Below, piece by piece: positions 25,627 through 33,295 of a DNA stretch of 64,000 bases. The notes beneath the pieces were generated by a model. It saw nothing but the letters and a program-made list of their open reading frames with translations. It was not told the DNA's origin and ran no database searches. Origin of the DNA: Alistipes megaguti (lineage in GTDB: Bacteria; Bacteroidota; Bacteroidia; Bacteroidales; Rikenellaceae). The position numbers and the translations under genes were made by a program. Location of the stretch: assembly GCF_900604385.1 (NCBI RefSeq), contig NZ_LR027382.1:434001-498000 (forward strand), written 5' to 3'. Each line of letters opens with the position of its first letter. Within the stretch, counting starts at the first letter, position 1.

Positions 25627-27048
25627 ATGAAGCGCACACTGCTCCTGCTCCTTGCCGCAACGACGGCCTGGAGCGCCCAGGGCAAGGTGACCCTGCCGGC
25701 CATCTTCGGAGACAACATGGTGCTGCAACAGCAGCAGAAGGTCCTGCTCTGGGGCGATTCCGACCACGAGGAGGTGACACTCGCCGCCTCGTGGAGCGAC
25801 ACCCCGGTGCGTGCGGCCGTCGAAAAGGGGCGCTGGAAGGCTGAAATCGCCACCCCCGAGGGATCCTACGCCCCGCAGACGCTCACGGTGAGCGATGCCG
25901 ACTCGAAAGTGACGCTGTCGAACGTCCTGATCGGCGAGGTGTGGATCTGCTCCGGACAGTCGAACATGTACATGCCCCTGCGCGGCTACACGGGACAGCC
26001 CGTCGAGGGATCGCTGCAGACGATCATCCAGTCGACGCAGTACCGCGACCGCATCCGCATGATCACCCTTCCGAAAAAGGAGGCCGCAACGCCGCAGCGC
26101 ACCTTCGAGGGGGCCCGCTGGGAGATCCCCTCACCCACGACGGCCGTGCTGATGAGCGCCGCCGCCTACTTCTTCGCACAGTCGCTCACCGAGGCGCTCG
26201 ACGTGCCGGTGGGCATCGTCTCGACGAGCTGGGGCGGTTCGAAAATCGAGGCCTGGATGGACCCTGCCTCGCTCACCGCCATGGGCTACGACGTGGAGAA
26301 GATCAACGCCGACCCGAAAATCCAGCAGCGCGCCAAGTGCGGGCTGCTCTACAACGGACTGATCGCACCGGTGGCCGGCTACACGGCCCGCGGCTTTGCC
26401 TGGTATCAGGGCGAGGCCAACCGCAAGGAGTCGGCCCGCTATGCACGGCTCATGCAGGAGATGGTCCGCTTCTGGCGCGCCGAATGGGGCGACACGAAAA
26501 ACCGGATGCCCTTCCTCTACGTGCAGATTGCCCCCTACTCCTACAACGACGCCGCTGCGACGGACGGCGTACAGGTGATGGAGGCACAGTGTGATGCCCA
26601 GAAGCTGATTCCCAACTCGGCGATGATCGCCACGACGGATCTGGGCGAGGAGCTCTCGATCCACCCCCGCCGCAAACGCGAAGTGGGCCAGCGGCTGGCG
26701 GCCGAAGCGCTGGTACGCTGCTACGGCGTACGGGCCAACTGCTGGTCGGCCGTCCAGGTCAAGGAGGTGAAATTCGAAAAGGACAAGGCCGTGGTCACCT
26801 TCGACAATGCCCGCTACGGCATGACCCCGCAGCACGAAGTGGTTCCGGGATTCGAACTGGCCGGCAAGGACGGCGTATTCCATCCCGCCGAGGGGCGTGC
26901 CGTCATCTCGAAACCCATCGTCGAGGTGACCTCCAAGGAGGTCAAGGAGCCGGTCGCCGTGCGCTACGCCTTCCACAACTACACGCCCACGACCCTCTGC
27001 AACACCTACGGAATTCCCGTCATTCCCTTCCGCACGGATCGCGAATAG
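25627..27048 (+). CDS. Sialate O-acetylesterase-like carbohydrate esterase
   Basis: This 473-residue SGNH-type esterase has a signal peptide (1-18), an N-terminal beta domain and the nucleophile motif S109-GQSNM (block I). WYQGEANR is typical of SASA proteins, and a C-terminal segment holds a His (SIHPRRKREVGQRLA). Family members remove O-acetyl groups from sugars. It is the last gene of the two-esterase operon. In an alginate locus it most plausibly deacetylates O-acetylated mannuronate found in bacterial alginates. That is inference. Confidence 0.88.
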   Translation: MKRTLLLLLAATTAWSAQGKVTLPAIFGDNMVLQQQQKVLLWGDSDHEEVTLAASWSDTPVRAAVEKGRWKAEIATPEGSYAPQTLTVSDADSKVTLSNVLIGEVWICSGQSNMYMPLRGYTGQPVEGSLQTIIQSTQYRDRIRMITLPKKEAATPQRTFEGARWEIPSPTTAVLMSAAAYFFAQSLTEALDVPVGIVSTSWGGSKIEAWMDPASLTAMGYDVEKINADPKIQQRAKCGLLYNGLIAPVAGYTARGFAWYQGEANRKESARYARLMQEMVRFWRAEWGDTKNRMPFLYVQIAPYSYNDAAATDGVQVMEAQCDAQKLIPNSAMIATTDLGEELSIHPRRKREVGQRLAAEALVRCYGVRANCWSAVQVKEVKFEKDKAVVTFDNARYGMTPQHEVVPGFELAGKDGVFHPAEGRAVISKPIVEVTSKEVKEPVAVRYAFHNYTPTTLCNTYGIPVIPFRTDRE

Positions 27049-27070
27049 CGACCGGTTCCGCCCGATAACG

Positions 27071-27104
27071 AAAACGGCAGCCCCTCACGGAGCTGCCGTT
27101 TTTT
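27071..27104. terminator. Bidirectional intrinsic terminator
   Basis: AAAACGGCAGC (27071-27081) pairs with GCTGCCGTTTT (27092-27102), a perfect 11-bp stem with a 10-nt loop. A T run follows on the plus side and the A-rich left arm gives T's on the minus side. It lies between the convergent esterase and PL38-type genes. Confidence 0.85.
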
Positions 27105-27117
27105 CACGACGGGCCGA

Positions 27118-28302
27118 CTACTGCAGTTCGAAATGGAGCATCGCCTCGAAATCGGCTTTCGACGTATGAAAGCCGATGCGGCGGGCCGTCTCGACCCACT
27201 CCGGGCGATCGAGCGCCAGCCCCGCCTCATAGAGCAGCGCCGCACCGCGCCGCTGTGCGAAGGGTTTGATCTGCGGCCAGGGCCACTTTTCGGGCGATTC
27301 GTAGTAGGGAATCAGATACTCCAGCGCGCGCTGCGCCTCAGGCATCTCCCACAACTCGACGCCTTCGGCACGCGCCACGTTGCGTGCCGTCGAGAGGGCC
27401 TCCAACACGAAGGTCGAATAGTGCAGCGAAAGCGTGCGCACCAGCTCCTCGGGAAGCGTACCGTCCTCGGCCACCTGCTTGGCAAACCGGGGTTTGACCG
27501 ATTCACAGGCAATCTCCCGAACACGGTCGTCAAGTCCCGCAGCCCGGGCCGTCATCAGCCGGATGGCATCGTACCACAGGCCGTGGTTGTTCGCCGCGTG
27601 GAGCTCCTTCTGTCCGTTGACGCTGTGCTCCATCCAGTAGAGGAAGGTCCGCGCCCACTCGCGCAGTTCACGGCGGTCGTAGTCGCTCCACGCCGGCGAC
27701 GAGTCGATCAGTTGGGCGGCATTCAGCGCAAAGGCCATGCGGCGCGAATCGATGATTCCCGTTCCGCGAATCGTCTGACGGCCCCTGATCAGCTGGGCAT
27801 AGGTCATGTTGGGGTTCATGCCCAGCTTGGGGTCGAGGAACCACGTCCGCAGCAATTGGGCACACTTCTCCGCATAGCGCTCGTCGCCCGTCACACGGTA
27901 GAGCACCGCCAGCGTACGGGTCACAGCCCCCAACCGGTCACCGTTCTCACGCTCGGGACAATCGTAGACCTCGGGGTTGCGTTCACCGTCGCGGCGGATA
28001 TAGGGCAGGCCGTCGGGTTTCGAGGGGTCGGGCCACCAGTAGGGCGACAGCGACAGGTAGTCGCGGCGGTCACCGCTGGGTGGCAGCTGCTTCTTGGCCG
28101 TCACCGTCAGCGGCTCCATGCCGAGCAGCGTGCTGTCAGCCTCGGCTGCCACCTCTTCGACCGCCTTCACGGCCCGGGGATCCCCCTTCCGGTAAGCCTC
28201 CGCAAGGCGGTCGAGCAACTCACCGTTGAACGAGTACTGCGCACTGGCCGGCACAAGCGCCGCCAACGACGCCATCAGCAACAAGATACGTTTCATCATC
28301 AT
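27118..28302 (-). CDS. Alginate-lyase-family protein (PL38/PL5-like)
   Basis: This 394-residue protein has a signal peptide (1-21) and an (alpha/alpha) barrel. Motifs are SLSPYWWPDPSKPDGLPY (about 85-101), AANNHGLWYD with N239-H240, and LSLHYSTF with H294-Y295. The PYWWPDP and NNHG motifs are hallmarks of the Alginate_lyase Pfam family, which includes PL5 and PL38. PL38 members act on polymannuronate or glucuronan, so the substrate is not certain. It lacks a lipobox and is probably periplasmic. It is separated from the upstream SDR gene by an intrinsic terminator 12 nt before its start. Confidence 0.82.
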   Translation of the reverse strand: MMMKRILLLMASLAALVPASAQYSFNGELLDRLAEAYRKGDPRAVKAVEEVAAEADSTLLGMEPLTVTAKKQLPPSGDRRDYLSLSPYWWPDPSKPDGLPYIRRDGERNPEVYDCPERENGDRLGAVTRTLAVLYRVTGDERYAEKCAQLLRTWFLDPKLGMNPNMTYAQLIRGRQTIRGTGIIDSRRMAFALNAAQLIDSSPAWSDYDRRELREWARTFLYWMEHSVNGQKELHAANNHGLWYDAIRLMTARAAGLDDRVREIACESVKPRFAKQVAEDGTLPEELVRTLSLHYSTFVLEALSTARNVARAEGVELWEMPEAQRALEYLIPYYESPEKWPWPQIKPFAQRRGAALLYEAGLALDRPEWVETARRIGFHTSKADFEAMLHFELQ

Positions 28303-28313
28303 GGATCATGGGT

Positions 28314-28354
28314 AAAAAAAGGGCGGACGCACCCTTTCGGGAAACCGTCCGCCC
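28314..28354 (-). terminator. Intrinsic terminator after the SDR gene
   Basis: GGGCGGAC (28321-28328) pairs with GTCCGCCC (28347-28354). The loop holds a small inner hairpin, and in the minus direction the stem is followed by T7 (28320-28314). It should end most of the long PUL transcript just before the PL38-type gene. Confidence 0.85.
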
Positions 28355-28377
28355 ACTCGAAAAAACTTCAGCGTCGA

Positions 28378-29130
28378 CTACGAGAAGAGGACACCACCGT
28401 TGATATCGATGTTCGTACCGGTGATGTAGCTCGACTCGTCGCAAGCCAGGAAGCATACCAGGTCGGCAACCTCCGAAGCATTACCCTCACGACGCAGCGG
28501 AGCGGTGTGGTGGAGGTTCTCACGAGCCTCGGGCTTCGTGAAGCGGTCGTGGAACGAGGTGTTGATCATACCCGGAGCCAGGGCGTTGACACGGATTCCC
28601 TGCGGGCCGAGCTCCTTGGCCATGGCACGCGTGTGGCACATAACGGCAGCCTTGGCCGTAGCGTAAACCGAAGCACCCGGGCCACCACCGTCACGGGCAG
28701 CCTGCGACGAGAAGTTGACGATCGAACCGCCGGCAGGCATCATCGGAACTACCTCGCGGGTGCAGAGGAATACCGAACGCATGTTGACATCCATGATGAA
28801 ATCATACCACTTCTCATCCTGCTCGGTGATGAGCTTGCGGCCCACCAGACCACCTACGACGTTGACCAGGATATCCACCTTGCCGCCGTAAGCCTCGGCA
28901 GCCTTGGCGAAGAGGTTCTTCACGTCGGCAGCCTTCGTCATGTCGCCCTGTACGGCAATGGCCTCGCCACCCTCGGCCTTGATCATCTCAAGGGTCTTCT
29001 GGGCATCGTCCGGATTGTCGAAGTAGTTCAGGCAAACCTTGGCACCTTCGGCAGCCAGTTTCACAGAAATTGCACGACCCAGGTCGCGCGCACCGCCCGT
29101 TACGACGGCTACTTTTCCACTCAGTTTCAT
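28378..29130 (-). CDS. SDR-family reductase, probable DEH reductase
   Basis: This 250-residue short-chain dehydrogenase has the Rossmann motif TGGARDLG (11-18), NVVGG (90-94), a catalytic Ser in NFSSQAARDG, and Y156-ATA-K160. In alginate catabolism an SDR reduces DEH (4-deoxy-L-erythro-5-hexoseulose uronate) to 2-keto-3-deoxygluconate with NAD(P)H. Position next to a hexuronate-type transporter and a KdgF-like cupin makes that the best guess. 3-oxoacyl-ACP reductase is a general annotation alternative. It is the last gene before the terminator. Confidence 0.85.
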   Translation of the reverse strand: MKLSGKVAVVTGGARDLGRAISVKLAAEGAKVCLNYFDNPDDAQKTLEMIKAEGGEAIAVQGDMTKAADVKNLFAKAAEAYGGKVDILVNVVGGLVGRKLITEQDEKWYDFIMDVNMRSVFLCTREVVPMMPAGGSIVNFSSQAARDGGGPGASVYATAKAAVMCHTRAMAKELGPQGIRVNALAPGMINTSFHDRFTKPEARENLHHTAPLRREGNASEVADLVCFLACDESSYITGTNIDINGGVLFS

Positions 29131-29192
29131 CTCTTTTTAAGTTTTAAAAAGGTTTTACTTGTATTACGTCTTTTCTATTCGGTCAACCCGAT

Positions 29193-29218
29193 CGGGCGCC
29201 CTCCTGAAGAAGGGCCCG
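29193..29218 (-). other. Intercistronic hairpin between transporter and SDR genes
   Basis: CGGGCGCCCTCC (29193-29204) and GAAGGGCCCG (29209-29218) can pair with a 2-nt bulge and a 4-nt loop in the 101-nt gap. There is no T run. A GGT-CA-ACC half-palindrome (29181-29188) lies beside it. A processing or stabilising role is possible. Confidence 0.35.
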
Positions 29219-29231
29219 GCCGGGAGAGGTG

Positions 29232-30683
29232 TTACTTGTTCAGCTGCTCGATCCGTCCGCCGAAGAGGAAGACGCACAGCAGGCAGGCCGGGACGAGAGC
29301 CGCTCCGAGGATGAAGAAGGCCGTCCAGTCGCCGCTCTGCGTCAGGTAGGGGATGCACAGGATCGAGATGATGGTTCCGAGCACGGCCGAAGCGCCGCCC
29401 AGTCCGGCCAGCGAACCGACGGCCTTGCCGGTCTGCAGGTCGCTGGCAAGGGTCTGGATGTTGGTCATCACGAACTGATAACCGCCCAGGATGAAGGCCA
29501 TCATGATGACGGCCATCGTTGCCGACGAGGCGACAGCGGCCAAAATCATGCCCGGAATGATGAAGCACGATCCGACGATCATCGCGGCTTTGCGTGCAAA
29601 GTTAACGGTTTTTCCACGATTGATCAACAGTCCCGAGAACCATCCGCCGGCTACCGAGCCGATGGCGGCACCCACGTAGGGCACCCAGGCCGACATGGCG
29701 ATCTGCTTGATGTCCAGCCCGAAGACCTCGATCAGGTAGATCGGCAGCCACGTGACGAACATCCACCAGATGGGATCCAGGAAGAAGCGGCCCAGAATGA
29801 CGGCGTAGTTCTTGCGCTCGCTGAGCAGCCGTCCCCACGACTTGGCCGTATCGCACGAGACGCGGCACTCGGGCTGACCCGAGATGATGTATTCGCGCTC
29901 CTTGTCGGTGATCCAGGGGTGCTCCTTGGGTCCCTTCTTGTTGATGATCAGCCAGGGGATCACCCAGATGATGCCCAGCGAACCCACCACGGCGAAGGTC
30001 ACCCGCCAGCCGAAGGCCAGGAACAGCATCGGGATCAACACCGGCGAGATGATCGATCCCACCGAAGCGGCCGCACCAAAGATACCCTGAGCCAGGGCAC
30101 GCTCCTTCTGCGGGAACCACTCGGCATTGGACTTGGTGGTTCCGGGCCACGGTCCGGCTTCGCCCAGTCCGAGCATCACGCGGAAGAAGGTCAGCGACTT
30201 GAGACCCGTCGAGATCGAGGCCAGCGCATCGGCACCGCCCCAGACCAGCGCCGAGAGGGTAAAGCCCCGCCGCGTACCGATCCGGTCGTAGATCTTGCCC
30301 GAGACGAGCTGGCTCACGCCGTAGGCGATCATGAAGAACATCGTGATGACGGCCAGCATGTTCTTGGCCTGCCGCTGCTGCTCTTCGGCCGAGGCGTTGA
30401 CGTCGATCAGCCCCAGCTCCTTGGCAATACCGCCATGCTTGACATATTCGATGGCTCCGTCGGTGAGTTTGGTCACCTCGTCACCTGCCAGCGTCACCGA
30501 CTTGCCGTCCGAAAGCACCGTATAGGTATCGGCCGCAGCGTCGTAGGTGTAGTCACCCGCGGCGCAGACCACCTTCGTATTGGCCACCCACATGTAGTTG
30601 AGCGTGCCACGGTCGAGGTAGTTGATGATCGTCACGATGGCGATCAACGCCAGGACGATCCACCGCAATCCATTGATTTTCAT
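29232..30683 (-). CDS. MFS transporter of the ACS/hexuronate type
   Basis: This 483-residue transporter has about 12 helices. It has the ACS signature near helix 1 (INYLDRGTLNYMW), DRIGTRRGF in the first intracellular loop, and GLGEAGPWPGTTKSNAEWFP. An insertion of about 70 residues lies between helices 1 and 2. ExuT-like proteins of this family import hexuronates. Here it should move unsaturated monouronates or DEH from the periplasm to the cytoplasm. It is placed between the KdgF-like and SDR genes, which act on that product. Substrate is inferred. Confidence 0.88.
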   Translation of the reverse strand: MKINGLRWIVLALIAIVTIINYLDRGTLNYMWVANTKVVCAAGDYTYDAAADTYTVLSDGKSVTLAGDEVTKLTDGAIEYVKHGGIAKELGLIDVNASAEEQQRQAKNMLAVITMFFMIAYGVSQLVSGKIYDRIGTRRGFTLSALVWGGADALASISTGLKSLTFFRVMLGLGEAGPWPGTTKSNAEWFPQKERALAQGIFGAAASVGSIISPVLIPMLFLAFGWRVTFAVVGSLGIIWVIPWLIINKKGPKEHPWITDKEREYIISGQPECRVSCDTAKSWGRLLSERKNYAVILGRFFLDPIWWMFVTWLPIYLIEVFGLDIKQIAMSAWVPYVGAAIGSVAGGWFSGLLINRGKTVNFARKAAMIVGSCFIIPGMILAAVASSATMAVIMMAFILGGYQFVMTNIQTLASDLQTGKAVGSLAGLGGASAVLGTIISILCIPYLTQSGDWTAFFILGAALVPACLLCVFLFGGRIEQLNK

Positions 30684-30702
30684 TCAGGCAGTCGTTAAGC
30701 GG

Positions 30703-31047
30703 TTACTTCTTGAGGAAATCCTCGCGGTGGGGCGAGAAGGTGTCGATCAGAATACCCGGCTCAAGGCAGACGCATCCGTGGATCTCGTCCGGAGCCACGT
30801 AATAGCCGTCGCCCGCTCCGAGCACCTTCTTTTCATCACCGATCGTCAGTTCGAACTTGCCGCTGGCCACGTAGGTAGCCTGGCTGTGGTAGTGGGCGTG
30901 CATCGTGCCCACGGCGCCCTTGTCGAAATGGACCTTCACGATCATCAACTGGCCGTCATAACCCATGATCTGACGACGGATACCCGGTCCCGGGGTCTCC
31001 CACGGAAGCTCGCTCTCGAGCTGGAATGTTTCACTGCGTGTTTTCAT
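30703..31047 (-). CDS. kdgF: KdgF-like cupin (uronate linearisation)
   Basis: This 114-residue single-domain cupin has the metal motif H50-A-H52 with Q56 (MHAHYHSQATY) and a later ligand H90 (PDEIHGC). It also has the C-terminal D102-T-F104-x3-R108 segment, which as I recall matches catalytic residues of KdgF. KdgF opens 4,5-unsaturated monouronate to linear DEH after pectin or alginate lyases have acted. It has no signal peptide and is cytoplasmic. It lies between PL17 and the transporter gene, exactly where this step is needed. Confidence 0.87.
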   Translation of the reverse strand: MKTRSETFQLESELPWETPGPGIRRQIMGYDGQLMIVKVHFDKGAVGTMHAHYHSQATYVASGKFELTIGDEKKVLGAGDGYYVAPDEIHGCVCLEPGILIDTFSPHREDFLKK

Positions 31048-31083
31048 GTCCTTAATTGTTTTTTAGAGGTTTTTCAGTTTCAA

Positions 31084-33291
31084 TCATTTCATCTTCACAT
31101 CGTAGGGACCCGTCCATTCGAAACGTCCCTCGGCGCTCTTGACCGTGTGGTGCTTCCCGGCATCAAACGAGCGGTTGGCCACGCAGAGCGTGACGCTGTG
31201 CCCGTCCTTGTACTCGGCCACGGCCACCGTGTATTCCGGCGTATCGACCACCAGCCGCACGCCAACGCACGACGAGGTCAGATTGGCCGACTGCTCGACC
31301 TGCAGATCGTACGTGCCGTGGGTCTCCAGCGACGAGAAGAAGGTATGGTTCTTCCTGCCCTTCTCGCGGATCATGTAGCCCTTCTCGGTGCGCAGGTTGA
31401 AGTCGGGATCCGAAGCTCCCGATTCGACGAAGACCATCTCGCTGGCGGGCGTCGTGGCCGTCGACAGCGAGTAGAAACGGTCGCCGGTGATCCACGTGAA
31501 GGTCGTCGTGGCCGACTTTTCGTTGCGGCCGCGGGCCTGGCACCAGAGGTGCTGGTAACCGTTTGCCTCGCCCAGGGCCGACATCGTCGTGAGGGCCTTC
31601 TCGTAGGGGAAGTTCACGCTCACCATGTGGCCGCCGTACCACATCGGGTAGTCGTAGCGGTGCTCCTTGTCGCTGCGGGCCTGCAGCAGGTCGAGAACGA
31701 GCGGATACTGCAGGAACGGCGTGGTGATGTAGGCCAGCGTGCGCTGCATGGCCACGCCCGGGTAGGCATTGGTCTCCCGAGCCGAGACGATCTGCACATC
31801 CTTGCGCGAGAAGTCCGTGAAGAGGATCTCCGAGTGGTGCTTCATCGACTCGTCGTAGTTGCCGTCGAAGTGCGAACGCTCGTCGACGACCAGCGTGTTG
31901 TGGGCCACGGTCTGCATGGCAAACGACTTGTTTTCGTGCGTGTAGTGACCCTTGTACTTGGCCTCGATGTTGAGCCAGCGGGCAGCGCCGTAGTCGCACA
32001 GCACCTCGTTGTCGTTGTCGTAGTAGGCGATCGTCAGCTTGTCGTAGTGGCCGTGGCTCAGACCGTGCGAGGTAGCCTTGAGCGTCAGGGCGCTGTTGAG
32101 CGCGGGGTCGGTCGAGCGGATCACCGCAATGCCCCCCTCGTCACCGTTGCGTCCGTCGCGGAAGAGGGCGCTGTGGAAGGTCAGCGGCCGGGCCTCGCCC
32201 CGGGCGATGTCACGCGCTACGGCGAATCCGGCATCGGTCGGCAGCACCCAGTCCTGATAGCGCGCCGCCACGTCGAGCAGCGTCTTGTTCGAAGGGTCGG
32301 CGTTGTAGGCGATGTTGACGGCATAGACCAGCTCCTGAGCGTCGTAGCCCTTCAGCAGCGCGTCGTTGAAGCGCATGAAGCGGCCGTCGTAGGCCAGCTG
32401 CAACAGCGTCGAAACGGCCTTGAGCAGAATGCCGTCGCGATACTGGAAGATCTTCAGATCGGGGCGGTTGTGCTCGATGCACTGCGCGAAGACCATGAAG
32501 GGCCAGATGGCGTAACGCTGGTAGTAGGCGCCCTCGGTGAAGTAGCCGTCGGGCGAGAAGAGGTAGTCCAGCTGCTGGATAAAGCCGCCGTGCTTGCCTG
32601 TCTCATCCGTACCGTAGAGGGCCTTGCGCACCAGATCCTCGTCACCCATCGCCATGCCGATCATGCCGACGGCCGACGTGGCCCACGTGGCGTGGTTGTG
32701 CATCTTGTTGAATACCTTGTTGTTGGCGCGGTTGCCCTCCATGCCGTTCATCAGGAAGTCGGCCATCGGGCGGAAAAGGTTCTGCTCAACATAGGCCCGT
32801 TCGTCGGCCGACATGTAATCGTAGACACAGTCGTAGGCCATCGAAGTGTGGACCAGCCAGACGCTCTCGTTGAGTGTCTGCCAGAAGAGGCGGCCCGGCG
32901 TCTTCGAGAGCTTGACGGGGTGGAATCCGAGCGTCGGATAGAGGTCGGCGTAGGCCTTCAGCATGTCGGCCACGCGGCGGGCATACTTCTCCTCGCCGGT
33001 CACCTGCCAGGCGATGCCGCAGTCGACCATCTCGTAATAGTTCAGTTTGTGGCGTTCGTGGGTGTAGCCGCCACCGCCGTCGCGCGGTTGGGGCACCTCG
33101 ATCGGCGAGGCCACGGCAGCATCCGCCCCGGCCAGCGTACGCGCCATCGAGGCGTCGAAGGCAGGCACCTTGCCGCAATCGTCGCGCATCTCGGCCACAC
33201 CTTGTGCCGTCAGCATCAGCGAGGGGTGTTCTCCGGCCCATGCACCGAGCGTCAGCAGCGCTCCGAAGGTCATAAAAAGCAGTCTCTTCAT
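31084..33291 (-). CDS. PL17 oligoalginate lyase (exo-type)
   Basis: This 735-residue protein has a signal peptide (1-19), an (alpha/alpha) toroid (about 20-370) and a beta-sandwich (heparinase II/III type, about 390-640). Catalytic candidates N199-H200 (KMHNHATW) and Y256/Y257 (GAYYQRY) fall almost exactly where Asn201, His202 and Tyr258 lie in Alg17C of Saccharophagus. PL17 enzymes release unsaturated monouronate from oligoalginate ends. I chose the ATG at 33291 (MKRLLFMTF) because it begins the signal peptide. It starts 4 nt after the PL6 gene stop. Confidence 0.9.
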   Translation of the reverse strand: MKRLLFMTFGALLTLGAWAGEHPSLMLTAQGVAEMRDDCGKVPAFDASMARTLAGADAAVASPIEVPQPRDGGGGYTHERHKLNYYEMVDCGIAWQVTGEEKYARRVADMLKAYADLYPTLGFHPVKLSKTPGRLFWQTLNESVWLVHTSMAYDCVYDYMSADERAYVEQNLFRPMADFLMNGMEGNRANNKVFNKMHNHATWATSAVGMIGMAMGDEDLVRKALYGTDETGKHGGFIQQLDYLFSPDGYFTEGAYYQRYAIWPFMVFAQCIEHNRPDLKIFQYRDGILLKAVSTLLQLAYDGRFMRFNDALLKGYDAQELVYAVNIAYNADPSNKTLLDVAARYQDWVLPTDAGFAVARDIARGEARPLTFHSALFRDGRNGDEGGIAVIRSTDPALNSALTLKATSHGLSHGHYDKLTIAYYDNDNEVLCDYGAARWLNIEAKYKGHYTHENKSFAMQTVAHNTLVVDERSHFDGNYDESMKHHSEILFTDFSRKDVQIVSARETNAYPGVAMQRTLAYITTPFLQYPLVLDLLQARSDKEHRYDYPMWYGGHMVSVNFPYEKALTTMSALGEANGYQHLWCQARGRNEKSATTTFTWITGDRFYSLSTATTPASEMVFVESGASDPDFNLRTEKGYMIREKGRKNHTFFSSLETHGTYDLQVEQSANLTSSCVGVRLVVDTPEYTVAVAEYKDGHSVTLCVANRSFDAGKHHTVKSAEGRFEWTGPYDVKMK

Positions 33292-33295
33292 TCGG

